Of a stretch of DNA of 64,000 nucleotides, positions 40,537-52,261 are shown in pieces (position 1 is the first letter of the stretch; each line of letters opens with the position of its first letter). Below the pieces are notes generated by a model. It was not told the origin of the DNA. It ran no database searches and saw nothing but the letters and a program-made list of their open reading frames with translations. This DNA comes from Azadirachta indica (lineage: Eukaryota; Streptophyta; Magnoliopsida; Sapindales; Meliaceae), in contig CM040444.1 in the NCBI GenBank assembly GCA_022749755.1, positions 16,847,274 to 16,911,273 on the forward strand, read 5' to 3'. A program made the translations under genes and the position numbers.

Positions 40537-42809
40537 TTACTGATCACTATTTACCGAAATTGTTCCCTGACCAGTAGCCTCAAGAACTTTTTCTGTAACA
40601 GCCTCTACCTTGGGTGTCTTAGCCTCTTGAGAGTCCACCTCTGGAGGATCGCGACCACAAGCATCGTAAATGTAGGAGATACTATAGTTCAGGTCGGTGA
40701 AGTGGATGATCTTGTAGATAGTGTCGATGCTTTTATCGACCCCGTCATTCTTGGCCTTCTGAATGCGATTATGCACAGAGGCCAACTTGCTCTTTAGCTT
40801 GGTTTTACGAGCTGTTAAATCATAAACCAAAGCCTCAAGTTAGAAACACTTTAGACCCCATTGCTTCATTTTCTCAGATAGCTGAGTTTCTAAATGCCCC
40901 TACTTCTTCTCATCTTCCTTGGCTCTACTTAAGAGCTCTTCATTTTCCGCCTTGAGCTTGAAGATCATTTCTTAAGTCAAGGCAATAGTGGAAGAGTTTC
41001 CTTTGGCCCGTTTCTTGTGAACAAACAAGCCATGAACGAGCTCCTAAAAAAAAGAAAAACCACTTCAATGACAAAAGGCTTAAACAATAATGAAATATAA
41101 AAAAAAGAAGAGAAAAAGAATAAAAATCAGACTTGACAAGCCCACTTATGGAAGAGGTCTAATGATTCCTTTGTTGCCTTATTTTTGATGGCTTCATCAA
41201 TCGCAGAGAAGATGAATGCCCCAAGGTAGCTCATGGTCAGGGTTAGGTGAGCATAATCCCCTCGTTTGTTCTCGGGAATAGCTCGACTACACCCTTTAAA
41301 GCACTCTTATCTGAGCTCACCATTGGGTGTCTTCGCTGTTTAAAGGGTTACGAATTGATCAATTCTCTCTCCTTCTCAATCCAATCTGAAGGCTTTTTTG
41401 ATGGGACCTCGAGCTCTTTCTCCTAAACCGCTGCCAAGTTCTTCCCTTTATCCTTCAAGCCAAGTTTGGCAAGAGCCCTCTTAGTTTACTCGGGAAGGAG
41501 ATTCTTGGAGGCTAGACCAGATCCCGAGCCCATATTCCCTTTTCCTTACTTTGATTTCTAAAGTAACGCTTGAAAGTTGCTCGAGGCGCCTCTCATCGCA
41601 GCAAAGCCTCTTCTTGATTGTTTTGAAGCCATTGTTTCTACAAAAAGGAAAAATAAGGTGGTTCAGAAGTCGATAAATATAAAGTCAAGGTCAGGATAAA
41701 AAATACTTACTTTTCCCAGTTTTTGTTTCTCTCTTAGTCAGAAGAAGTTCCCTCAAGTTAGAGCAAAGCAACTAAGTATGAACCTACTAAGGAATCGGAG
41801 GAAAGGAGATTTGTTTGATCACCAACAACAGCTCTACTAGCAAAAATCCTTTTCAACACAGCATCGGCAAATGAAGGAGCCTCTCCCCACAAATCAATTG
41901 GAAAAAAATATAAGCCATTGGTAAGATTAGTAGAAAATATGGTTAGAAAATCGAAATTTGAAAGGAAAAGAAACAACAGAATAAAAACTGAAATATAAGT
42001 CGAGGTTACCTTCACAATTAAAGATGATGGGTACACAGCCACCCGTACCCACGTGTTCTAATGACTGACCCCAATTTCCCCTGTAAAAAACCATTTGTAT
42101 TTCTAGTCCTTATTGAAGGTCGGGGAGCCAGTCACTATTTTAGTAGTCTGAGGCTGAGACTGAAGATAGTAGAACTCAGGGTTATTTTTGAGATTTTTCT
42201 TCAACGTATAAGCATATCTAATCTGCTCAACGTTAGGGGGAGAATTTTCTGCGACAGCCCAAATTATATAGAGCCCAGTTATCACTCGCCAACCATTCAG
42301 GTTCAGTTGATATGGGGGAATGTCAAAGAAGTAAAAGAGGTAGGTGAAATATTCCTAAATGGGCAACCTAAGCCCGAAGTGGAAAACTCCTCATGAAGGG
42401 CTATTTCCCCCTCTTTGGGCTCACTCGGAAATTCATCTACTTCAAGCAACTTAAGATAGATATCATCGAGAATTTGATACATCTTTTTATAGACTTTGAG
42501 ATCGGAACGGGTTATAGAAGAAACAAACTAGTTCACTTCATATGGTCTAAATTGCCTAATGGGGTCAAGAGTGTTTCTGATGTCCTTGGTTTCAGTTGCT
42601 TCAGAGCTATCACTGAGAATATCATCCTCGAAACCCTCATTACCATCTTCTACTCTAGAGGAAGACTTCTCAGGTGCTTCACGAGTTAGACTAACGTCCC
42701 CAAGCTCTACTGTGTGGCCTGATATAGACTCATCCCCAACAGAAGGGCCCAACCTACCTAATTTAGGGAGAACATTCTGATCTCTAACTCTGGTTCTTTG
42801 AGGATTCAT
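40537..42809 (-). pseudogene. Antisense ORF remnant of the Tat element (putative gypsy-type transposase-like, PF04195-like)
   Basis: Minus-strand reading starts MNPQRTRVRDQNVLPKLG at 42809. It continues through an acidic region, a stop near 42,528, then EFPSEPKEGEIALHEEFS and, in another frame, LNGWRVITGLYIIWAVAEN. The block PEGE...LHPNGWR is typical of the plant 'putative gypsy-type transposase' domain found antisense in Tat-clade elements. The last part (40830-40537) reads LKSKLASVHNRIQKAKNDG..., coiled-coil-like, with LEALVYDLTARKTKLK just before. Splice-like signals (donor near 42,010) suggest the ancestral gene had introns. Frameshifts and stops make it non-functional. Function in relatives is unknown. 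Confidence 0.72.
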
Positions 42810-43904
42810 GTTCTCCTACACATAGAGATGATAATAGTCTCGGGTGTTCTAGTCTTGAGATGCCTAATCTCAAAAGTACTATGTTCTGGCTAGAAAGTTT
42901 TAACCCTAAAGTTAGGGTAAACTACTCTTAAAGGGGGTGATCTTTTAAAAGGTATTTCGCCATATATCAATAGGCAGTTGTGCCTAACAGAGGGCGAGAG
43001 CCTACTCTAAGCCTCATAGTCTGTATTGAACTCGCTAGATAAGGATGATGAAGAAATGTTGATATGGTCCATCGAACCTAAAGTCATGCAAGTAGTTCAA
43101 GTTACTAAAAGGAAAAGCCTAAAAGCTTCAAACTAAAGCTGGAGTCAGGTCGAGAAGAAAGCGACTAGGTCAGTACTCTACCGGACTATAGCATGCATTC
43201 ACAAATGTTTTTACAAATACCCTTTACACTCTAACATGTGAATCAAATCTTGAAAATGCTTAGCATATTATTTGAAACACCCGCAAAATGAAACAATCAT
43301 ACATGCTTTACAAAAACAATTACATTATTCCGCAAAAAACAAAACCCAAGAAAAGTAGACAAACATAGCAGAATAACCCAATAGCGTAAATGAAAGCAAG
43401 TAAAAAAAGAAAAGGAGAAGCTCACCGATCGGAAGGAATTTTTGACGAGGAAAGCGACTTGAACAAAAATCGAAGGAAGCTTAGAAAGCAGGAAGCAGCG
43501 TATGCAACGGCAGAGGAGTCGTTTGCAAGAGAGATAGCCGAAAAATAAGAAATGTGAGGAAAGTAGTGTATTTATACCCAAGCCTGGCTAATCTAAGCCA
43601 TCCAAAATTAAGGGTCTAGATAATTCGCGTCAAAGGTTTTAAATGCAGAGCAACTACTTGCGTGGGAACTGCAGGTATGGCCCAATGAAGTGATGCCAAG
43701 TGGCCCAACTTTAGAATAACGAAAAAGTAGTCATAGAAAAAGTAATCGTCAAATGTTTCTCGAAGAGACGTGTCCCTGTAAAGCTGTGCAACTGTCCACC
43801 TTCCTAAATGTAGAACGACATGTTGAAGCTCGAAGTAGGGAAAGGACAACTAATGTTCGAGATAAAAATTAATTAAATAATCTCTAGTAAAAAAGCATTT
43901 AACT

Positions 43905-43921
43905 AAAGACTCAGGGGTTGA
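43905..43921 (+). other. Polypurine tract of the Tat element
   Basis: AAAGACTCAGGGGTTGA directly precedes the 3' LTR. AACTCAGGGGG-type tracts are usual in this lineage. Confidence 0.6.
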
Positions 43922-44402
43922 TGTTTAGGAAAATACCCAAGCATCAAATATGCCAAGCCAGTAGATGATGTGTAAGTGGAGGATTCATCACGGTAAGAGA
44001 GTGGACTTGGTTGGGTATAAAATATCACTCGATCTAATCCAACGTGGTTAGCAGAAATTTTGCCATGCTCTCCATCTAATAAGCTCTCATCCTTCTTGTC
44101 TTTAATCATGAGAAAAACGTAAAATGTGACTGAAAAAATAGTTGAAAATAATTATTTTTCGCGTCTATAAAACCTCGGTGGCAAAAAGGAAAGGTACGCA
44201 CATTAAAATTTAGCTAAAAAACTGCTGAATATTTTTTTTCTTAAGTAAATCATCTGATTTAAACATCAGAGTGCATATGCCGAACAAGTTGACTATCTCT
44301 TCAATTTCACTTATTTTGCAAGCAAACTTGAATATATTACAATTAGTAAGATTCGAATTTTGTTGTTTAAAGTAAAAATTAACAGATTTTCAACATCTAA
44401 CA
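43922..44402 (+). repeat. 3' LTR of the Tat element
   Basis: Starts TGTTTAGGAAAATACCCAAG and ends CATCTAACA. It matches the 5' LTR, including ATAAAATATCACTCGA (TATA-like, promoter region) and CAAGCAAACTTGAAT-type 3' sequences. Most differences are transitions by eye, as expected for a long-silenced copy. Confidence 0.9.
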
Positions 44403-44407
44403 GTACA

Positions 44408-45184
44408 TAAAAATGTATTGTATTGTACGATTTATTTTTTTATTTTAATAACAGACGAATGGAAAATGGAGAGATAAAAAGAGAGAAGTGGATAACTCTA
44501 GCTCATTAATTAATGTGGAAAATTAATGTTGGTTTCCACGGGACGAGCTTTCAGTTTGACTTCTTCTAATTAATACTATCATTCTTTTTCGTTTTCCATT
44601 ACCATCAATTCTTCAATTTATCGACAAAATGAATAGAGACTTTGTTTACATAATTAACTAATTAATTAATTAATTAATAAACGTACAGCTGGATCACATG
44701 ATGGTTGATGTTAGAATCTAGATCCAGTTGAATCTATTTAATTCACTCTTTGTTGTCTTCAAACAAAATTCGTGATTGATGTAACAGCATAAGTAGATGA
44801 TAAATGAGACTTGGAAATGGAACCGGAAGGATCCCAAGCCATACAAAAAGAGAAATAAGATTCAAAGGTTCAAGTTTCAACCAATTAATTTAATGATACT
44901 AGACCCTACTACAAACCAACGTGCATTGAACCATCATGACGTCGATTAGGGTTTTTGGTCTTATCTTTGAAAGTTGAAACCATACAAGACGCTTAAAATT
45001 AACCCAACTAGCGACCTTTACTTCCCCTTCAATCCTAATCCACTTTATACCACTGCCCTAAATTATATTTACGTATATACATACAACTTACGTTATCATC
45101 GACATCTCAATCTCAGTGAATTCCCACTAAACAAGTCTTCTACCTGTGTTTTTTTTTTCCTGGTTATTCTTGCCTCTCTCTCTC

Positions 45185-45215
<31 letters not shown>

Positions 45216-45830
45216 ATCTCACATACTTCAGAAATATTAAATTATATAATACACATGACAAAAATATAATATTAATTTTTTTATTAGTTTTAATAAGAAT
45301 AAAATTTATTACATCTCTAGTAATATATACATGTTAACATTCCAACACTTAGTACGGAAGGTACATATTAATATAATTCTCATAAGTTTTAATATGTCCA
45401 TACAATTTTATAGCGGTATAATACCAATAAATGAAAATTAATTTGTGTTAATAAATTAATTATTTAAGTTAAATTTCTTTGAATTTACAATAAAACACAA
45501 ATTTTTTATTTGTAAAATAATATTAATGTTGCTAACTCAATAATTTTCCGTATGCAATAAAAGTAATACATTTTTTTTCGAAAATTTTGTTGATATTTGA
45601 CTTTAAATACAAACATTTCATTAACATCAGTTGACAATGTGAATATTTAAATGCTTTTTTCGTGTGTATATGTATATATGTATATTCTCTAGGATATTGT
45701 CCAACTTCTAGGTGTAATTATAGAGATTCTCATGTAGCAAATTTCTTCGTCAACTCCAAAATCATGCAATAAAAACTCAAAATCACCCCACAACTCTCTT
45801 ATTTTCAAACCTCCGAAAAGACCACACCAT
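44408..45830. other. Intergenic DNA upstream of the OPT gene
   Basis: No gene seen. It contains an ATTA repeat near 44,650-44,680 and a CT tract followed by an AT microsatellite at about 45,175-45,215. The last 100-150 bases are probably the OPT leader. Confidence 0.55.
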
Positions 45831-46800
45831 ATGGGCTCCTTAGAAATACAAACTACTTATTCTGTCAATGAAAAACCCACCACCGTCGCCAACGCCGATG
45901 CGACTATTGACGATGACGATCTCTCTCCGGTGGAAGAGGTCCGCCTGACGGTGACAAACACCGACGACCCTACCCTCCCGGTATGGACTTTCCGGATGTG
46001 GTTCTTGGGGCTACTTTCATGTGCCCTACTCTCATTCTTAAACCAGTTCTTCTCTTACAGAACCGAACCTCTTATCATAACACAAATCACAGTCCAAGTT
46101 GCCACCCTCCCTATCGGCCATTTTCTGGCGGCTTCTTTGACGGAGAAAAAGTTCAGGATTCCAGGATGTGGGTCCAGGCTGTTTTCTCTTAATCCAGGAC
46201 CGTTCAACATGAAAGAGCACGTACTCATTTCCATATTTGCTAATGCCGGAAGCGCTTTTGGCTCTGGCTCTGCGTATGCTGTGGGAATTGTTAATATTAT
46301 CAAAGCGTTTTATCGGAAAAACATTTCCTTTTTGGCTAGCTGGCTGCTTATTATCACGACCCAGGTAAGTAAAATTCTTTGTTTAATTTGTATTTTGTTT
46401 TTTAAATTGTTTTTCTTGTTTTGAAAGATAATAATTACTATAAGTGTTGCAGGTTTTGGGATATGGATGGGCGGGACTGCTGAGGAAGTATGTAGTGGAA
46501 CCGGCTCATATGTGGTGGCCTAATACTCTGGTTCAAGTCTCCCTTTTCCGGTAGGTGTCTCGTAGCCGGACTCACTGAGCCAATCATTCAGTTATTGGCC
46601 GAAGTAAAAGTGACAAATCTTATATTACTTTCAGTTATTATTTTAACGAAAGTTCAAAAAGAAAAGATTACGTAAAACGGAAGATAACATATTTTTATAT
46701 GTATAATGGAACACTATTTGGTTGTCATCTCATGCATCCACACAAAACTTTAAAGTAGGTCCAAGTTATTTCGATTCAAATTTTAAACAAGTTGAATAAA

Positions 46801-46852
<52 letters not shown>

Positions 46853-49800
46853 TTGTCATTAATGAAATCTAATGGGTCACATGCGGCTGCCACAAAGTAA
46901 TCAGGTCCTACTTCCGGCGCCGAAGATGTTGTCCGTATACCATCGATTTAATGTCATAGCATACTGGGATATTTGGCCTTTTCAATGTTTATTTTATGGT
47001 TTTCCCTTTTTTTACTTGTAACGAGTCAACTACAATTTTTAAGGGGCCAATTGGGGGATTCTCTTGTTCTTTTATTTTTGAATTTCCTATTTCTGTTTTT
47101 TCATTTTCTGATGAAAAAATAAAAAAAAACATGCACATAAAAGACCTCTCTCTTAAAATAATAATAATAATAATAAAATAGAACCCGGGAAATATAACTT
47201 ATAGACAATGTCACTGAATAAGAAGTATGAATTTTTTAAATGTTTGAGTTTAAAAAACTATCTACAAGATTCAATTTTCTTATTAATTAGTTAGAGGCTT
47301 GTTTTTATTTAGGTTTAAAAAAAAATTAATAGCATCGATCTTTCAAATTAAAGAAACTCTTGAGTTCAAAGGTGAAATTATTGTCAAAGGATTTTTATGA
47401 GAGTGGTTGGTGACACAAACCATATGCTAATAAAGCTTATGAGAAAGGGACTCTAAACCTAAATTGACAATGAACTTTGAGCTGTCCGTAATTCTCTGAT
47501 TGAAACACACTTTTCATCAACCAGCCAATTTCTCGACATGATGTAGTGGGTTCTAATAAGATGTTTTAGCTTCAAAATTAATGATGACCATAAAGATAAC
47601 GACAAAAGATTTAAATTTAGTATCAATATACAGTACAGTTTCTGTAACCTTCAATCCTACCAACTATTTCCTTCAAAGATAGCACGGAAAACTGGGATAA
47701 TATATTGTAGTTTTACTCTCAACTTTTTAACTTAAAATCTCGGACCTCATTTCACATAAATAGAAACTATAGCAAATCATCAGTGATCAACTCTCTATTC
47801 TATAATTGATAAATAATGTCTAGTAATTTGCATTGGATATAATTCTTCCAGGGCTTTGCATGAGAAAGATGATCAACGTATGTCACGCGCAAAGTTCTTC
47901 GTCATTGCAATGATCTGCAGTTTTTCATGGTACCTGGTTCCGGGATACCTCTTCCCTACACTTTCGAGCATTTCATGGATCTGCTGGGCATTCTCCAAGT
48001 CAGTCACTGCCCAGCAGCTCGGCTCTGGCATGCGAGGACTAGGTCTTGGAGCGCTGACACTCGACTGGTCCGTCGTTGCATCATTCCTGTTCAGCCCCCT
48101 CATCAGCCCTTTCTTTGCTATTGTCAATGTCTTTGCAGGCTATGTATTGATAATCTACATTGTGATTCCAATAGCGTACTGGGGACTAGACTTGTACAAT
48201 GCACATAAATTTCCAATTTTCTCTTCACACCTGTTTACAACTCAAGGTCAAACTTACAATATATCAGCTATTGTTAATGACAAGTTTGAGATAGACCTAA
48301 TGAAATATGAGCAGCAACGACGTATTAATTTGAGCATGTTTTTCGCTCTCACTTATGGCTTTGGCTTTGCCACCATTGCATCAACTGTAACACATGTGGG
48401 TTTCTTCTATGGAAGGTAACATGTTATTTAATTTTTTCTTATTCTGCCAAGTTAAACATAGCTTTGAGATAAACATTTACATACGTGTGAACTGCTGCTT
48501 AGAAACAGTTTCATTTCTAAAATTTCTGTTCAGTAGAGGACTACAAAAATGCCTTGAATTTTATGATGGCTTTCATTACTTCCTGTATGGTTTAGATTTT
48601 TGTAGCGTCCACTGGTGTTATGACATGGTTTAAAGAAATAGGTCATACTTGAAACCCTTCCAAACAGAAGGGATTGCCACTTTCTCATCAAATTTCTAGT
48701 GTTATGAAATTCATATACGTAACTCTAAATCAACAGGGAGATCTATGAGAGATTTCGTGCTTCTTACAAGGGAAAAGAGGATATCCATACGAGATTGATG
48801 AGGAGATACAAGGACATACCTCCCTGGTGGTTTTACTTAATGCTTGCAGCAACTCTTGCAATTTCTCTCGTACTATGCATCTTTTTAAAAGATCAAGTTC
48901 AGATGCCATGGTGGGGACTCCTGTTTGCTGCTGCCATGGCCTTTATATTCACCCTTCCAATCAGCATAATAACTGCCACAACAAACCAGGTAATCGGGTT
49001 AAACTATGGCCTCTTTTACTTCATTCAGATCTGCAGGGAGAGTAATAAACTACCAGTTATCACAGCCAATATTTTTTCTCAACTATTTTCCATGCAAGTT
49101 ATGTACCACGAGCTACTTTCCACGTAAAAGCTCAAGATACCTTAGGGCTTTCTTATTTTCTAGCATCTCAAGAAGCATTTATGCAATCTTGTCAATAACT
49201 AGGTATCAAGCATTTATCTTTTACTAATGGTCTGATGCTCCAAATACAGACACCAGGACTAAATATAATTACAGAGTATGTCATGGGCATCATATATCCA
49301 GGAAGACCAATTGCCAATGTTTGCTTCAAAGTTTATGGCTATATGAGCATGGCTCAGGCTGTCTCCTTCCTCAATGATTTCAAGCTAGGACACTACATGA
49401 AAATCCCTCCAAGATCCATGTTCTTAGTTCAGGTGCATTTGTTATTATGCCTACTGGAAATAATTATTCTTTCTTCTTTATAGTTGCTGACATGTGTTGT
49501 TTTCTCTGTTGCAATCTGCAAATTTATTTTGTATGCGCAGTTGATAGGAACAATTCTTGCTGGAACCATCAATCTTGCAGTGGCATGGTGGTTGCTTAAC
49601 TCTATTGAGAACATATGCCAAGACAATCTCCTTCCCCCTGACAGTCCCTGGACATGCCCGGGTGACCGAGTCTTCTTTGATGCATCAGTCATATGGGGTT
49701 TGGTGGGACCTAAGAGGATCTTTGGGAGTCTTGGAAACTACCCAGCCATGAATTGGTTCTTCCTTGGTGGAGCGCTAGGACCAGTAATCGTCTGGCTATT

Positions 49801-50155
49801 GCACAAGGCATTTCCCAGGCAATCTTGGATTCCCCTAATTAACCTTCCTGTCCTTCTAGGAGCAACAGCAATGATGCCACCAGCAACAGCAGTTAACTAT
49901 AATGCTTGGATTATAGTTGGAACAATTTTCAATTTCTTCGTATTCCGTTATCAAAAAGAGTGGTGGCAGAGATACAATTACATTCTCTCAGCAGCACTGG
50001 ATGCTGGAGTGGCTTTCATGGCAGTGCTATTGTATTTCTCAGTGGGCATGGAAGAAAAAGGCTTATCCTGGTGGGGCACAGAAGGTGAACACTGTGACTT
50101 AGCAACTTGCCCTACAGCCAAAGGCATAGTGGTTGATGGTTGCCCAGCAAGCTAA
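45831..50155 (+). CDS. Oligopeptide transporter (OPT family, OPT1/OPT5-like)
   Basis: Six exons, 45831-46364, 46453-46550, 47852-48415, 48737-48989, 49250-49432 and 49541-50155, encode 748 residues, a usual OPT length. After an acidic cytosolic N-terminus ([26 protein letters not shown]), a dozen or more hydrophobic segments follow. The two OPT signature motifs are present: NPG at residues 121-123 ([15 protein letters not shown]) and KIPPR at about 534-538. The C-terminus ends with the conserved Cys pattern [21 protein letters not shown]. OPTs are proton-coupled importers of small peptides, and some carry glutathione or metal chelates at the plasma membrane; the substrate here cannot be read from sequence. 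All introns are GT-AG. The second is 1.3 kb and holds an ATT microsatellite. The gene converges on the DHHA1-like gene. Confidence 0.95.
46804..46852. repeat. (ATT)n microsatellite in OPT intron 2
   Basis: About 16 uninterrupted ATT units, the longest trinucleotide run in the window. A shorter AAT run occurs in the same intron near 47,157-47,176. Confidence 0.92.
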
Positions 50156-50370
50156 TGCAGCGCTTGTATGCTTCTGTCATATATATATTATAGAAGGTGC
50201 AAAACAGGACTAGCAAGTAAAAGTAATGTTATGGTCACTAGAAAAGTGGAGTTGGCAAGGAAATTGCATGTATTATGTGTATGCTATCTTAATAGAAACT
50301 TGCTTCAATGTTTTAAGTACATCCTCTGATAAAGCATTTTACTATCTGCCAATAATCTCTCAATTCTTTT

Positions 50371-51652
50371 TGTTATAATTGAAATTAGATTTATTTAGTT
50401 TCACTAGGTTTAATCTTATTAGTTATATTTTTAATTTAAGATTCAAGTATTATTACTTTCTAGTTGATTTAAGATTCTTAATTTAAAAAATTCCTAATTT
50501 TTGTTATTTTATTATGGGTAAAAAACTTATAAGTCCCTAGAGTTTGGCCTATTGGACTAATTAGTCCCAATGGTTTCAAAAATATCCATAAAAGTCTTAA
50601 TTTATTTTAAAAGGACAAGTATACCCCTACACAATAATAGTGATTTATTGAAAATAACTATTAAAATTTAAAAAAAGATAATATATCTATGTAAAGTACA
50701 TTAATAAACTAAGTAATAATATTATTTTATAGCACTTTAATACTATATTTTAGCTATTATAAAAATATTTTATTTAGATTATAATATAATCATAAAATAA
50801 AATAAATCTATATTGTACTTATATTATATGCAATATTTAATTATCAGTATGTTATAAAATAATACTCATCATTCTTATATTTAGTTTTACGTAAGAGTTT
50901 AAAAATATTTTTTTTTAGAAAACTATAATTAAATAAGGGTATGTTCATCTTTTTAAAATAAATTAAGATTTTTATAAATATTTTTGAAACCTTTGGGACT
51001 AATCAATCCAATAACCAAAACCATAAAGACCCATAAGTCCTTTTCCCTTTTATTATTTTACCCTAAATAAAGGTACTTTGTTTACTTAATTTAATGATTT
51101 CAGAGAGACTTAGTATAATATTTTTTATTTAATTTAATATAGTATCAAAGCGGGCTAGATTTACTGAGCATGATTTAATTTTTCTATAAAGGAACCAAAA
51201 AAAAAAATCCTAGCCGCGCTACTACCGTCACCGTTTTCGCTGCTACAGTTTGTGTGAAATCCTCAAATTTTCTGTTTAATTTCTTTCAGACCCCATGGTC
51301 TTTTATCATCTAGATTTTGTTTAATTGCAATTGTGCCCTTGGCTTCTATATTAAGCCCCCAAAACTTTTGTTTTCCAATACTGCATGGGTTTTATCTGTC
51401 AGCCCCTGCAATTTATCATTCAGATCCCTAGTCTTTATCATCTAAGCGCCTAAAGTTGTCGATAATGTCTACATAAACCCTTGAAAAGTCCTTTAACTGT
51501 CTACGAAGGCATTACTCCCCAGTCAGAAGTCACTATATGCAAAGCATTATCGGGAAGGCATTATTACTACTACTTTTATGGAAGGCCTTGGTTAAATTTA
51601 ATGATTCAAGAGAGACTCAATACAATATTTTTTTTAATTTTCTTTAACACTT
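50371..51652 (+). mobile_element. Short LTR-retroelement relic (Copia/TRIM-like), interrupted by a MITE
   Basis: A probable LTR begins TGTTATAATTGAAATTAG at 50371 and resumes after the MITE, ending near 51139. It is followed by TAGTATCAAAGCGGG (51140-51154), a near match to the initiator-Met tRNA primer site TGGTATCAGAGC. The last 60 bases of the LTR (51086-51139) recur at 51590-51650 (AATTTAATGATTCAAGAGAGACT...), suggesting a second, truncated LTR. The 440 bases between show no coding sequence, so this could be a TRIM or a deleted Copia element. Confidence 0.6.
50507..51056. mobile_element. MITE with about 115-bp TIRs and 9-bp TSD (Mutator-type)
   Basis: The element is 50516-51047 (532 bp). 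It is flanked by perfect 9-base duplications TTTTATTAT at 50507-50515 and 51048-51056. The left end starts GGGTAAAAAACTTATAAGTC and the right end, reverse-complemented, GGGAAAAGGACTTATGGGTC. The arms stay similar through GATTAGTCCCAA.GGTTTC and TCTTAATTTATTTTAAAA to about base 115. The core is AT-rich and non-coding. Nine-base duplications with long TIRs indicate Mutator-type mobilisation. It is inserted in the LTR relic described above. Confidence 0.88.
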
Positions 51653-52261
51653 TTAGTAAGGAATTTTGCATCCAGAATTGTCGGAGGAAGACCTTAAAGG
51701 GAAGAACCAAGACAGTCACGAAAATCTATCTTTGCATCCCAAGTACTTGGTTAAATTTTTATAGCTACTAAATCTCCACCGTCTATCTAACTTTTATGCA
51801 GATTAACATCAAGTGTCATGACCTTTTGAAAGGCGAGAAGCAAATATTGTAAAACCGTGATCTATGTGTGTCAGCTCCATAAATAATGATTTTATTGGTT
51901 AACAGTATGTGATAAACAGAAACATTCTTGGCCACTTGTGGAACCTACTTTAAAGCCAATGTGTGTTGTTTGTTGCAGGTTGGGAATTTAGGTTTTCCTA
52001 GAGTTGTTGCTTTTCATTGTTTTCTTTGGAGATCTTTTAGTGAAATTAACTTACCCCCCAAAATAAAGAGGGAAAGACAAAGAGAGATTTCTATTGAGGA
52101 CTCAGATGAGGTTATTGGCTTATAGGAGATAAAATCATCCGAAAGGAAAAAGAATAAGACAAGACAGTTTCGATATAAGATTGTACAAGGAGAAATAATT
52201 TTTAAAAGTAGGTTGCCCAGTATTTCACGAAGTGGTTATCATACCTTGGGTGCCGAGGCCA
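51653..52261. other. Intergenic DNA, convergent gene ends
   Basis: No gene recognised. The right part is presumably the 3' UTR of the minus-strand DHHA1-like gene. Confidence 0.5.

Larger units (their letters stand above)
33262..44407 (+). mobile_element. Complete, decayed Ty3/Gypsy retrotransposon of the Tat lineage (about 11.1 kb)
   Basis: Two LTRs, 33267-33797 and 43922-44402, bound the element. It is flanked by GTGCA (33262-33266) and GTACA (44403-44407), a 5-base target duplication with one change. A PBS follows the left LTR and a purine-rich tract precedes the right one. Remnants of gag, protease, reverse transcriptase, RNase H, a second (archaeal-type) RNase H and integrase occur in order on the plus strand to about 39,650, with many stops and frameshifts. 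The second RNase H is diagnostic of the Tat clade. The 4.2 kb between integrase and the right LTR carries a spaced 20-bp repeat array and an antisense ORF remnant, as in Grande/Retand-like members. The LTRs look only about 80% identical by eye, so the insertion is old. Confidence 0.93.
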
